Assembly: GCA_900544795.1 (NCBI GenBank) | Contig: UQWM01000011.1 | Coordinates: 10,521 to 74,520, forward strand | Direction: 5' to 3' | Source: an uncultured Phascolarctobacterium sp. | GTDB taxonomy: Bacteria; Bacillota; Negativicutes; Acidaminococcales; Acidaminococcaceae | Length of the DNA stretch: 64,000 nt | Part shown: positions 53,798 to 61,898 of the stretch, one piece after another | How positions within the stretch are numbered: position 1 is the first letter of the stretch | Layout of the letters: the number at the start of each line of letters is the position of its first letter | Translations under genes and position numbers: made by a program | Notes under the pieces: generated by a model | Databases searched by the model: none | What the model saw: only the letters and a program-made list of their open reading frames with translations | Told to the model about the DNA's origin: nothing

Positions 53798-54334
53798 TTA
53801 TTTTAATTCCGGTGAAAGCAAGCCATAATTGCCGTCTTTACGGCGATAAACCACATTCGCACCGCCAAAATCAGGATCGTAGAAAACGAAGAAATCGTGA
53901 TTCAAAAGGTTCATCTGCAAAATAGCTTCTTCAGCAGTCATCGGATGCATCGTGAAGGATTTGTTTTTAATGATCTTGAATTCACCGTCATCTTCAGCAG
54001 CAGCTCCAGCAGCCGCAGGAATTGCAGCATCCTGGAAGTTGTTATATTTTCTCTTCATCAGGCGGGTCTTATATTTGTTGATTTGACGTTCGATCTTCTC
54101 GATTACTAAATCTATCGAGGAATACATATCCTTAGTAGTTTCTTGAGCTCTAAGTAAAATTCCACTGGCCGGAACTGTGATCTCTACGATATGATTGCCT
54201 TTTTCAACCTTCAAAACTGCAGAAATATCGCCGACAGTTTTAAACTGTTTGGTTACCTTCGTAATCTTTTTTTCTACATACTCTTTTAAAGCCGGAGTTA
54301 CATCAATGTTTTTACCGCGTACGTTTACGTTCAT
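53798..54334 (-). CDS. hpf: Long-form ribosome hibernation-promoting factor
   Basis: 178 residues: an N-terminal S30AE domain (1 to about 105) that occupies the 30S decoding site, an Ala-rich linker (PAAAGAAAEDDGE) and the C-terminal dimerisation domain (about 120-178, KSFTMHPMTAEEAILQMNLLNHDFFVFYD). The long form makes 100S ribosome dimers in stationary phase. AAGGAGG precedes ATG 54334. A possible SigH-type promoter lies upstream. Also called raiA or yvyD. Confidence 0.96.
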   Translation of the reverse strand: MNVNVRGKNIDVTPALKEYVEKKITKVTKQFKTVGDISAVLKVEKGNHIVEITVPASGILLRAQETTKDMYSSIDLVIEKIERQINKYKTRLMKRKYNNFQDAAIPAAAGAAAEDDGEFKIIKNKSFTMHPMTAEEAILQMNLLNHDFFVFYDPDFGGANVVYRRKDGNYGLLSPELK

Positions 54335-54395
54335 AATTCATACCTCCTTGAATTCCCCAAGGTGATGGGAGCGCAAGCTCTCTGCTTGCTTTAAT

Positions 54396-54428
54396 ATTAT
54401 AATTCGCCGCACTCGATAAAACTCCTGC
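54396..54428 (-). promoter_or_regulatory. hpf promoter, possibly SigH-type
   Basis: On the minus strand GCAGGAGTT, 11 bases, GGCGAAT matches the SigH pattern RnAGGAwWW-N11-12-RnnGAAT with one mismatch. A vegetative-like TATAAT (54401-54396) follows directly but has no good -35. A small GCAAGC/GCTTGC hairpin (54373-54389) lies in the leader. Confidence 0.4.
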
Positions 54429-54442
54429 CTAAAAGTAACAAA

Positions 54443-54478
54443 AAACTCGCATGTCTTAAAAATTTCACATGCGAGTTT
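54443..54478 (-). terminator. Terminator after glnQ-type ATPase
   Basis: 12-base perfect arms AAACTCGCATGT and ACATGCGAGTTT, 12-base loop, then TTTG on the minus strand. Confidence 0.8.
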
Positions 54479-54535
54479 ACAATTGCAAACAATGTAACAC
54501 TTCGGGTAATAAAACACCCAACTCAGGCAATTGCC

Positions 54536-55267
54536 CTATAATATTTTAGACAAAAAGCTACGCGTACGTTCTTCTTTTGCATGCATAAAAACCTCATTGG
54601 GTTCCCCCTGCTCGACGATAAGCCCGCCGTCCATAAAAATAACTCTATCGCCGACTTCACGGGCAAAGCCCATTTCATGGGTAACAACCGCCATCGTCAT
54701 ACCTTCTTTAGCTAAGCTTTTCATAACATCTAGTACTTCGTTGATCATTTCCGGGTCAAGCGCCGAAGTAGGTTCATCAAATAAAAGTGCTTTAGGTTTC
54801 ATCGCCAGTGCCCGGGCAATAGCAACACGCTGCTGCTGTCCACCTGAAAGCTGCTCGGGATAAGCATAGGCCTTATCTGCCAAACCGACCTTGATCAACA
54901 GCTCCTGCGCCGTTTGTTCGGCTTCAGCATGGCTGATGCTGCGCACCTTCATCGGCGCCAGCATTAAGTTCTCCAACACCGTCATATGCGGAAATAAATT
55001 GAACCGCTGGAAAACCATGCCTACTTCTTTGCGGATCTCGTTGATATTGGCCTCGCCTGTCAAAGGAATGCCATCAATCACGATACTGCCGCCGGTAGGC
55101 TCTTCCAGGTAATTAATGCAGCGAAGCAACGTGCTTTTACCACTACCGGAAGGCCCGATAATAACGACAACTTCGCGTTCTGCTATCGTCAGATCGATAC
55201 CTTTTAAAACATCTAGGCTGCCAAAACTTTTCTTCAAATCTGTTATTTTAATCATTTCTTCGTTCAT
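54536..55267 (-). CDS. glnQ: Polar amino acid ABC transporter ATPase
   Basis: 243-residue ATPase of the GlnQ/HisP group. Walker A IIGPSGSGKST, Q-loop FQRFNLFPHMTVLENL, signature LSGGQQQR and Walker B LLFDEPTSALDPE are complete. It starts ATGA over the permease stop (4-base overlap), with GGAGG upstream, so the two are coupled. It energises uptake of an amino acid delivered by the two binding proteins upstream; the exact substrate cannot be read. Confidence 0.93.
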   Translation of the reverse strand: MNEEMIKITDLKKSFGSLDVLKGIDLTIAEREVVVIIGPSGSGKSTLLRCINYLEEPTGGSIVIDGIPLTGEANINEIRKEVGMVFQRFNLFPHMTVLENLMLAPMKVRSISHAEAEQTAQELLIKVGLADKAYAYPEQLSGGQQQRVAIARALAMKPKALLFDEPTSALDPEMINEVLDVMKSLAKEGMTMAVVTHEMGFAREVGDRVIFMDGGLIVEQGEPNEVFMHAKEERTRSFLSKIL

Positions 55268-55920
55268 TTCGTATCATACCTCCGTTCCAGCATGCCTACG
55301 AGGCGGGCCACTGTAAATGTCATAATCAGATAAATAACAGCTACAGCCATCCAAATTTCAAAGGAAGCATAGGTACGGGCAATAATCAATTGTCCGCGGC
55401 GGGTCAGTTCCTCAAAGCCGATAACAGAAACCAGTGAAGAATCTTTCAACATGGCTATAAACTCATTTCCTAAGGGCGGAATGATCCGTTTAAACGCCTG
55501 CGGCATGATTATATAACGCATAGTCTGAGCCCAGCTCATGCCTAAAGAACGGCCTGCTTCCATTTGACCTTTATCGATCGACTGGATACCAGCACGGAAA
55601 ATTTCTGCAATATAAGCGCCGCTGTTAATGGAACAGGCAGAAATAGCGGCAAAATATGGATCAACACGATGTCCTATAATTCCCGGCAACGCAAAATAAA
55701 CCAAAAATATCTGTACTAAAAGCGGAGTCCCGCGGATAAAATCAACATAGCAGTTAGCAAGATAACGCACTGGTTTGATAGTTGCTAAACGCGCTACGCC
55801 AACCATCATACCGATCAGCAAACCAAAACCTACGCTCAAAGCCGTTATTTCAAGGGTAATACCGGCCCCGGCCAGCAACAAAGGCATAGCCTCCCAAATC
55901 AAGCCGAAATTAATATCCAT
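55264..55920 (-). CDS. glnP: Polar amino acid ABC transporter permease
   Basis: 218-residue His/Glu/Gln/Arg-type permease with about five membrane helices. The family's EAA loop AGRSLGMSWAQTMRYIIMPQAFKRIIPPLGNEF contacts the ATPase. DFIRGTPLLVQIFLVYFALP is a hallmark segment. AAGGAAG precedes ATG 55920. A hairpin between it and the binding-protein gene may reduce its expression relative to the receptor. Confidence 0.93.
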   Translation of the reverse strand: MDINFGLIWEAMPLLLAGAGITLEITALSVGFGLLIGMMVGVARLATIKPVRYLANCYVDFIRGTPLLVQIFLVYFALPGIIGHRVDPYFAAISACSINSGAYIAEIFRAGIQSIDKGQMEAGRSLGMSWAQTMRYIIMPQAFKRIIPPLGNEFIAMLKDSSLVSVIGFEELTRRGQLIIARTYASFEIWMAVAVIYLIMTFTVARLVGMLERRYDTK

Positions 55921-55968
55921 GCAGTTGTCTTCCTTTCATTGTCAGAGCTTCACATTTCAGCAAATAAA

Positions 55969-56008
55969 ATACGGAGTACACCACCGTCACCGTTGATGTA
56001 CTCCGCAT
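55969..56008 (-). terminator. Intercistronic hairpin (partial terminator) before permease
   Basis: Arms ATGCGGAGTACA / TGTACTCCGTAT with an inner loop, followed by TTTATTTG on the minus strand. It is probably a leaky terminator that lets more binding protein than permease be made. Confidence 0.65.
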
Positions 56009-56023
56009 CTAGATATGACCATA

Positions 56024-56803
56024 TTATTTCTTTACTTCACCAAACCAGGTTTTGTAAATCTTGTCATACTCGCCGTTTTTCTTTAATTCGGCCAGAGCTT
56101 TGTCGATTTCGGCAGCTAATTTTTCATTGCCTTTTTTCACTGCAATGCCATATTCTTCAGCTTCAAGCACATCGCCTACAGTTTTTCCATCAGCGCTGCC
56201 GCCCTGTGCCAAATAATAGCCAACTACCGGACTGTCGTTGATAACAGCGTCTACACCGCCATTTTTCAATTCCATAGCCGCTTCGGTATTGGTATTGAAA
56301 GCAGTTACTTTGGCATCTTTGACACTTTCAGCTTTAAGAGCGCCGGTGGTACCAATCTGTACGGCAATCTTTTTACCGACCAGATCTTCGATACTCTTAA
56401 TGCTGTTATTGTTTTTCTGCACCATAACGATCAGGCCTGATCTGTAATACGGAGCCGAAAACAAGACTGCTTCCTGACGTTCAGGGGTAATGCTCATGCC
56501 TGCGATCGCAGTGTCAATATTACCGGAACTAAGTGCCGGAATCAAAGCGTCAAAGCCCATATTCATGATTTCAACTTTATAACCCATTTGTTTACCGATA
56601 GCACGGATAAGATCCATATCAAAACCGGTATATTCTTTAGAACCTTCTTTTTGGAATTCAAACGGCGCGAAAGTAGGCTCTGTACCTACACGCAGAACTT
56701 TTGCAGAATCAGCTTTTTTAGCGTCATCTTTGCCGCCACAACCAGCTACCATTAAAGACAAGGCTGCCAAAACAACCATTGCCAAAAGTAAATATTTTTT
56801 CAT
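56024..56803 (-). CDS. Amino acid ABC transporter substrate-binding lipoprotein A
   Basis: 259 residues with a lipoprotein signal (lipobox VAGC, Cys22), then a periplasmic-binding-protein type 2 fold of the polar amino acid class. The binding segments VGTEPTFAPFEFQKEG, GFDMDLIRAI, AIAGMSITPERQE, IAVQIGTTGALKAESV and AVINDSPVVGYYLA are clear. Its position next to glnP-glnQ makes it the immediate receptor. It is about as long as, and closely similar to, the following paralogue, the result of tandem duplication. Confidence 0.92.
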   Translation of the reverse strand: MKKYLLLAMVVLAALSLMVAGCGGKDDAKKADSAKVLRVGTEPTFAPFEFQKEGSKEYTGFDMDLIRAIGKQMGYKVEIMNMGFDALIPALSSGNIDTAIAGMSITPERQEAVLFSAPYYRSGLIVMVQKNNNSIKSIEDLVGKKIAVQIGTTGALKAESVKDAKVTAFNTNTEAAMELKNGGVDAVINDSPVVGYYLAQGGSADGKTVGDVLEAEEYGIAVKKGNEKLAAEIDKALAELKKNGEYDKIYKTWFGEVKK

Positions 56804-56913
56804 TTTCCACCCTCCAGCAAATTATCTTGACCACTGAACACAACACATGGTCGACTATGTTTATTAATTATATAACTAAAAGGGACTCGGCGCAACATAA
56901 AGTTATAAGAATA

Positions 56914-57696
56914 TTATTTCTTTTCTTCACCAAACCAGGTTTTATACAACTGAGCATACTCACCGTTCTGTTTCATTTCTGCCAACGCTTTATTGATCTC
57001 AGCGGCCAGTTTTTCATTGCCTTTTTTCACCGCGATACCATAATCTTCAGAATTCATGACCTCGCCTACGATTTTAGCGTCGGCACTGCCGCCCTGCTGC
57101 AAATAATATTTCAAAACGGGACTGTCGTTGATAACGGCGTCCGCTCCGCCATTTTTAAGCTCCATTGCTGCTGCTGTGTTGTCATTAAATGCAGTTACCT
57201 GGGCGTTTGGGATCTCGGCCGCTTTATTAGCTCCTGTAGTTCCAATCTGTACAGCTATGCGTTTGCCTTTCAGGTCGTTAAAACTTTTGATAGCCGCATC
57301 ATCCTTTTTCACCATCACGATCAGGCCGGAAGTATAGTAGGGATCAGAAAAAACTATTACTTTTTTCCGCTCGTCGGTAATGCTCATTCCAGCAATAGCA
57401 ACGTCAATATTACCTGAATTCAGAGCCGGAATCAACGCGTCAAAACCCATTGAAGAAATTTCGACCTTATAGCCAAGCTTTTTTCCTATAGCTCGAATAA
57501 GGTCCATGTCGAAACCAGTAAACTCGGCCGATCCTTCTTTCTGAAACTCAAACGGTGCAAAAGCGGGTTCTGTGCCTACTCGCAGCAGCTTCACGGGTTC
57601 CGCTTCTTTGCTTTCTTCTTTGGTCCCGCCGCAACCTGCCACAGCTAAAGCCAGCAGCATCAATACACTCATCAATAAAAATACGATTTTTTTCAT
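56914..57696 (-). CDS. Amino acid ABC transporter substrate-binding lipoprotein B
   Basis: 260-residue paralogue of the adjacent receptor, with lipobox VAGC (Cys22) and the same landmarks (VGTEPAFAPFEFQKEG, GFDMDLIRAI, AIAGMSITDERKK, IAVQIGTTGANKAAEI, GADAVINDSPVLKYYL). GGAGAGG precedes ATG 57696. The two receptors probably share one permease and differ in ligand or affinity. It is the first coding gene after the upstream ncRNA terminator. Confidence 0.92.
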   Translation of the reverse strand: MKKIVFLLMSVLMLLALAVAGCGGTKEESKEAEPVKLLRVGTEPAFAPFEFQKEGSAEFTGFDMDLIRAIGKKLGYKVEISSMGFDALIPALNSGNIDVAIAGMSITDERKKVIVFSDPYYTSGLIVMVKKDDAAIKSFNDLKGKRIAVQIGTTGANKAAEIPNAQVTAFNDNTAAAMELKNGGADAVINDSPVLKYYLQQGGSADAKIVGEVMNSEDYGIAVKKGNEKLAAEINKALAEMKQNGEYAQLYKTWFGEEKK

Positions 57697-57782
57697 TATT
57701 TACCTCTCCAAACAAATTCCGCAGTTTTGGAACCGCTTTTATAATATTTTTTTATTATATTACTAAACATCTCATTCGACAA

Positions 57783-58030
57783 TAAAAAAATACCGTTATT
57801 TTTTAATAACGGTACGCTTTTTCTAGACAACTCAGCTGACCTGGTTTTCGCCCCCACACTCGCCTGCTGGAAGGTTCGCTCATAAGCTTTCTCGCTCCCC
57901 ACTACTACTTCTCTCGCTTTTGCGGCAGGACTTACTTCTAAGCTGCGCCGTGCTCACAATACTTTGATTGCTTACGTGGATCGTTTTGCCCGCAACTGGC
58001 CTCGATTTGCAACCACAGACCTGAGTTGTA
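57783..58030 (-). ncRNA. Structured ncRNA, candidate raiA RNA
   Basis: About 248 bases bounded by a promoter and an intrinsic terminator, without a convincing ORF. The ends pair as ACAACUCAG (58029-58021) with CUGAGUUGU (57835-57827), continued by UGGUU with AACCA. The purine-rich interior contains a CUUA-GAAG-UAAG hairpin inside GCAG/CUGC. It is not RNase P, tmRNA or SRP RNA by their conserved motifs. raiA RNAs are known near hpf (raiA), often between comFC and hpf. Here it lies between those two genes, though the amino-acid transporter intervenes. Confidence 0.6.
57791..57814 (-). terminator. Terminator of the ncRNA
   Basis: Perfect 10-base arms TACCGTTATT and AATAACGGTA with a 4-base loop, then TTTTTTTATT on the minus strand. 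Confidence 0.9.
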
Positions 58031-58036
58031 GTTATA

Positions 58037-58064
58037 ATTATACAGCAAGCAAAAATTTTTGCAA
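58037..58064 (-). promoter_or_regulatory. ncRNA promoter
   Basis: Minus-strand TTGCAA (58064-58059), 16 bases, TATAAT (58042-58037). The predicted start near 58030 coincides with the 5' arm of the closing stem. Confidence 0.7.
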
Positions 58065-58130
58065 GCGTCTTTGCTAATTACCTTTTTTGATGTATACTAA
58101 TATCACCACTTGAACGAGGACGGATTGTTT

Positions 58131-58778
58131 ATGATCGCTATACCCCAATTTCTGGATTTCCCGGACGACGGACAAACAATGGAAATCTGCGAATTCTTTA
58201 TGAAAATGCTGCAACATAAGAATAAGGCTTTATATATGCACAGTCAGCAGGTAGCGAACTATGCTGCCAGCATTGCCGCCAAAATCGGACTGCCGCTTGC
58301 CGAAGTTTCCTGTATCAAAACAGCAGCTCTGCTGCATGATATAGGCAGCCTTTCTGTGCCCAATGTGATTCTGATGAAAGCACCTTATCTGAGCACCCGC
58401 GAAATGTCAATTTACAAACGGCATTGTCAGGCGGGAGCCAGTATGCTCGAAAACATCCAAGGCTTCAGCCATATCACGCCCATCATCCACGCACATCATG
58501 AAAAATGGGATGGCACCGGATATCCAAAGCGACTCAAGGGTGTAAACATACCTTTAGGAGCCCGGATAATATCTGTTGCTGACCATTATGACCAATTTAT
58601 CAATCCCTGCACCCAGCAATGGCAAAAAACTCACAGCGAAGCCGTGATAGAGCTGCAAAATAAAGCAGGCCTTGATTTTGACCCTAACGTCGTTAAAGCA
58701 TTTATGCAGGCCGTCGTACCAAGTAAAATTTCCAAAACAAAAAAACAAATAAAAAAACACTTGCAGTCAGATTTCTGA
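58131..58778 (+). CDS. HD-GYP domain protein
   Basis: 215 residues made almost entirely of an HD-GYP domain, the class that hydrolyses cyclic-di-GMP and related nucleotides. HSQQVANYAASIA starts the fold, LLHDIG is the HD dyad, and HHEKWDGTGYPKRLKG is the GYP motif, all intact. There is no receiver or sensor domain; about 30 N-terminal residues precede the domain. The start is ATG 58131, since the longer frame begins with TTG. The C-terminal residues QIKKHLQSDF are encoded within the palindromic terminator shared with comFC. Confidence 0.9.
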   Translation: MIAIPQFLDFPDDGQTMEICEFFMKMLQHKNKALYMHSQQVANYAASIAAKIGLPLAEVSCIKTAALLHDIGSLSVPNVILMKAPYLSTREMSIYKRHCQAGASMLENIQGFSHITPIIHAHHEKWDGTGYPKRLKGVNIPLGARIISVADHYDQFINPCTQQWQKTHSEAVIELQNKAGLDFDPNVVKAFMQAVVPSKISKTKKQIKKHLQSDF

Positions 58779-58801
58779 CTGCAAGTGTTTTTTTATTTGT
58801 T
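58744..58801. terminator. 28-base perfect palindrome / bidirectional terminator, HD-GYP / comFC
   Basis: Perfect arms 58744-58771 and 58774-58801 with a TT centre. The core ACACTTGCAGTCAGA is flanked by A7/T7 tracts giving terminator tails both ways. Coding regions of both convergent genes end inside it and overlap by 12 bases. Confidence 0.92.
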
Positions 58802-59477
58802 CCTGTCCGTAATTTTCGATACTGCCACACATAGCTAAACCATAAACCTTAGCAGCACCAGCAGTCTTCAATGTTCTGGCGGCCTCTTCCATCGTCGCCC
58901 CAGTAGTAAAAATATCATCTACGATAACAATGGTTTTTCCTGTGACCGTCTCGCCAATGCTGAAACAGTTTTCCAGATTTATTTTTCTCTCCTGTGGACC
59001 TAATCCATACTGAGGAATAGTCTCCCTGGTTCTCAGCAGCAGCTCTATCCAAACATATTCAGCTTTCAACCAGGAAAATAAAAACTGCGGTATGTCAAAA
59101 CCTCGTTCCAAGCGGCGATTCTCTGCAGTAGGGATCGGCACGATAAACACATCCGTTTGCTGTAAAACATTTTTAAATTTTGACGGCAGTCCTTTGCCTG
59201 CCGCTGCACATTCCACCGCCAGCAACTCCAGCAACGCTCTGCGGCTGTTAAATTTAAGCTGCTGCAGCGCCGTCCTAACCGGGCCTGAATACCGCAGCAA
59301 CATCACCGTCCCATCCAATGCTTCACCAGCAGGAAGCCAGAGTGGTTGCATAATAGACGCCCTGCATTCCTCGCAAAATAGTCCTGTTTCTGCAATTTGC
59401 GCGCAGCCTGCGCAGCGCCTTGCAAAAAATATAGACAGCAATGCTTCATACCAGCGCTTTAAATAATCTGTAAACAT
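58767..59477 (-). CDS. comFC: ComFC-family phosphoribosyltransferase-like protein
   Basis: 236 residues: an N-terminal zinc-type cysteine set (CAGCAQIAETGLFCEEC) and a C-terminal phosphoribosyltransferase domain with the PRPP loop IVIVDDIFTTGATMEEA near residue 190. ComFC proteins act in natural DNA uptake with ComFA, which is not in this window. The ribosome site AAGGGTG is weak and far from the ATG. The C-terminus EQIKKHLQSEI is encoded inside the shared palindrome and may be a recent extension. Confidence 0.92.
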   Translation of the reverse strand: MFTDYLKRWYEALLSIFFARRCAGCAQIAETGLFCEECRASIMQPLWLPAGEALDGTVMLLRYSGPVRTALQQLKFNSRRALLELLAVECAAAGKGLPSKFKNVLQQTDVFIVPIPTAENRRLERGFDIPQFLFSWLKAEYVWIELLLRTRETIPQYGLGPQERKINLENCFSIGETVTGKTIVIVDDIFTTGATMEEAARTLKTAGAAKVYGLAMCGSIENYGQEQIKKHLQSEI

Positions 59478-59530
59478 CGGCGAGAACGCATCACCCTTCT
59501 TTGATAATATTATGGTAGTATGTATGCCAC

Positions 59531-61690
59531 TTAGAAAATATCGCTTTGTTCCTGCAGGCGTTCCGCCAGCAAAGAATAGCGTTTTCTGGTTCTATCATTA
59601 TCCACAGCTGTCTGAACGGCAGCTTTTGTTCCTACCAGGATAACTTTTTGCTTCGCTCTGGTCACGGCCGTATACAGCAGGTTTCTCTGCAGCATGATAT
59701 AGTGCCCTGGTACCATCAATAAAATCACAACAGGATATTCGCTGCCCTGAGATTTGTGCACACTCATAGCATAAGCCAACTGTAATTCGTCAATTTCATT
59801 CGGAGTATAAGTAACATATTCCCCATCAACACGTTCCGGATAATCGACAGTAACATTACGCCCATCGATATAAACTATCCGACCTATGTCACCGTTAAAA
59901 ACATCTTTTTCATAATTATTACGTATCTGCATCACTTTATCGCCAACACGCAGTACGCCGCCAGGTGTGTTGACTTCGCCCTTGTTAAGTTCAGGCGGAT
60001 TGATCCTCTGCTGCAGCAAATGGTTAAGGTTCTGCACGCCGCAGGGATTTTTATGCATGGGCGACAAAACCTGCACCGACTGCCAATCGCTTTGTGCCGT
60101 TAGCCTGGCATAAAGATTGGCTACGTATTCCGCTGCGTCAAATTCATTTTCGATCTCCGCAAAAGTAAAATCACTGTTCATTTCCCACTGCGGCATCTGA
60201 CCGCGGTTAATCCTATGGGCATTACGAACGATTGGGCTTATCTCCGCCTGCCGAAAAACATTTTCTAACCGCACGACCGGCATTTTCTGAGATCGAATGA
60301 TATCTTTAAGCACCGATCCGGCACCAACTGAAGGCAGCTGATCCACGTCGCCGACAAAAATCAGCCGACAGCCTCCCTGAACAGCCTTCAGCAGATTGTA
60401 TGTCAGCGTGATATCCAACATCGACGCTTCATCGATGATAATAGCATCTGCGTCTAAAGGCTCGCTATCATTTTTCCCAAAATTAAAACCGCCGCCGTTC
60501 GGCGTATATTCTAATAAACGATGTACTGTGACTGCCGGATGTCCCGATGAATCTGCCAGCCTGCGAGCTGCACGGCCTGTAGGCGCTGCCAGCAATATCC
60601 TGCAGCCTGCTTTTTCAAGTACAGCCAAAATACCCTTGATGACCGTGGTTTTACCTGTGCCAGGCCCGCCGGTCAGTACAAAGACGCCATACTTCAGCGA
60701 AGCATGGATAGCTTCTTTCTGCGCTTCGGCTAATGTAATACCAGCTTCATTTTCCCACTGGGAAATTATTTTTTCTACGTTGACTTTTTCCAACGCTCCG
60801 GCCAGGTCACGTAATTTAAGCAGTCTTTTAGCTGTCTGTACCTCTGCCTGATACAAATATTCAGGATAGATGAGCCTGATACCGCCAACTTCTTCCGTCC
60901 GCAGGCGATCTTCTCCCAATAATTTTTGAAAAACATCACTGACGATGTTACCACTGATCTGCAGCAACCGCACCGTTTCCTTCAACAGCAGTTCTTCAGG
61001 TACACATGTATGCCCAGCAGATGCTGCCTGATTAAGGGCATATTCCAACCCGGCCTTGATCCGTTCCTCACAGGAACCGTCCATGCCGATCGCCAAAGCT
61101 ATTTTATCAGCTGTTCTAAAACCGATGCCGGTAATATCGTTCGCCAAACTATACGGATTCTCCTGTATCCTTTTGATAGCCGTTGCTCCATACTGCGCCT
61201 GCAGTTTCGGCGCATAATTGGCACTGACGCCATGTGACTCCAAAAAGACCATCAATTCCCGCATATCGGATAACTCGGCATAAGACATCCCAATCGCATC
61301 GGCTTTCTTTTTTCCGATACCGGAAATTTCTGTCAATCGATGCGGTGACAATGCCAATACATCCAAGGTTTCCGTGCCAAAATGCTCTACAATCCGTGCC
61401 GCCATTGTTTTACCAATACCTCTGACCGCGCCCGATGCTAAAAAGCGTTCAACGCCATCAGCGGTCGACGGCTTGATGGACTGACAGGATTCTGCCCGAA
61501 ACTGCCTGCCAAATTTAGCATGCTCGCCCCATGACCCGCCTAACTCCACCGATTCACCTAAAAAAGGAGCCGGTCCACGGTAGACGACGCTGACTTTTCC
61601 TTCATGGTTTGTTTTTATTCTAAACACGCTGAATTGATTATCTTCACTTTGAAAAACTATATTATCAACAACACCCTGCAATTCCTGCAT
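59531..61690 (-). CDS. recD2: RecD2-type SF1B DNA helicase
   Basis: 719 residues: an N-terminal OB-like domain, helix-hairpin-helix repeats (about 80-160: VRGIGKTMAARIVEHFG, ISGIGKKKADAIGM), then the helicase core. The core has Walker A TGGPGTGKTT near residue 340, Walker B IIDEASML and the C-terminal AYAMSVHKSQGSEYPVVI motif. RecBC-independent RecD2 unwinds 5'-3' and acts in mismatch and fork repair. The start is ATG 61690 with GGTGGTG upstream; a TTG six codons earlier is less likely. comFC lies downstream. Confidence 0.94.
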   Translation of the reverse strand: MQELQGVVDNIVFQSEDNQFSVFRIKTNHEGKVSVVYRGPAPFLGESVELGGSWGEHAKFGRQFRAESCQSIKPSTADGVERFLASGAVRGIGKTMAARIVEHFGTETLDVLALSPHRLTEISGIGKKKADAIGMSYAELSDMRELMVFLESHGVSANYAPKLQAQYGATAIKRIQENPYSLANDITGIGFRTADKIALAIGMDGSCEERIKAGLEYALNQAASAGHTCVPEELLLKETVRLLQISGNIVSDVFQKLLGEDRLRTEEVGGIRLIYPEYLYQAEVQTAKRLLKLRDLAGALEKVNVEKIISQWENEAGITLAEAQKEAIHASLKYGVFVLTGGPGTGKTTVIKGILAVLEKAGCRILLAAPTGRAARRLADSSGHPAVTVHRLLEYTPNGGGFNFGKNDSEPLDADAIIIDEASMLDITLTYNLLKAVQGGCRLIFVGDVDQLPSVGAGSVLKDIIRSQKMPVVRLENVFRQAEISPIVRNAHRINRGQMPQWEMNSDFTFAEIENEFDAAEYVANLYARLTAQSDWQSVQVLSPMHKNPCGVQNLNHLLQQRINPPELNKGEVNTPGGVLRVGDKVMQIRNNYEKDVFNGDIGRIVYIDGRNVTVDYPERVDGEYVTYTPNEIDELQLAYAMSVHKSQGSEYPVVILLMVPGHYIMLQRNLLYTAVTRAKQKVILVGTKAAVQTAVDNDRTRKRYSLLAERLQEQSDIF

Positions 61691-61797
61691 TCTTTCACCA
61701 CCGTACAAAACAAATGTTCTTGTTTATTATAACACGTTTCCCTATAAAATAAAACTTTTTGCCATATATTATTCACAATAAAACCAGCGACTAAGCT

Positions 61798-61826
61798 TTG
61801 ACATCAAGCCATTTATTAGCTATAAT
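61798..61826 (+). promoter_or_regulatory. Promoter of the SpeD-like gene
   Basis: Consensus TTGACA (61798-61803) and TATAAT (61821-61826) with a 17-base spacer; the leader is about 65 bases. Confidence 0.88.
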
Positions 61827-61898
61827 ATATTAAGTTGTTCATGTATTTATCAATATTTTTTAAAACTTAAAGCTCGCCTCGTTGAAAGGAGAACTATC

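Larger units (their letters stand above)
57697..58130. other. 434-base gene-free region holding a non-coding RNA
   Basis: From right to left it contains the plus-strand HD-GYP promoter (TTGCTA 58071-58076, 16 bases, TATACT 58093-58098), the minus-strand ncRNA promoter, the ncRNA body and its terminator. About 85 AT-rich bases then lead to the second binding-protein gene. No supported protein gene. Confidence 0.7.

Noticed and set aside
57783..58030. T-box or lysine riboswitch for the downstream amino-acid receptor
   Set aside because: I find no T-box sequence (AGGGTGGNACCGCG) and no lysine-aptamer core. The terminator is far from the receptor start, and the closing terminal stem suits a free-standing RNA better.
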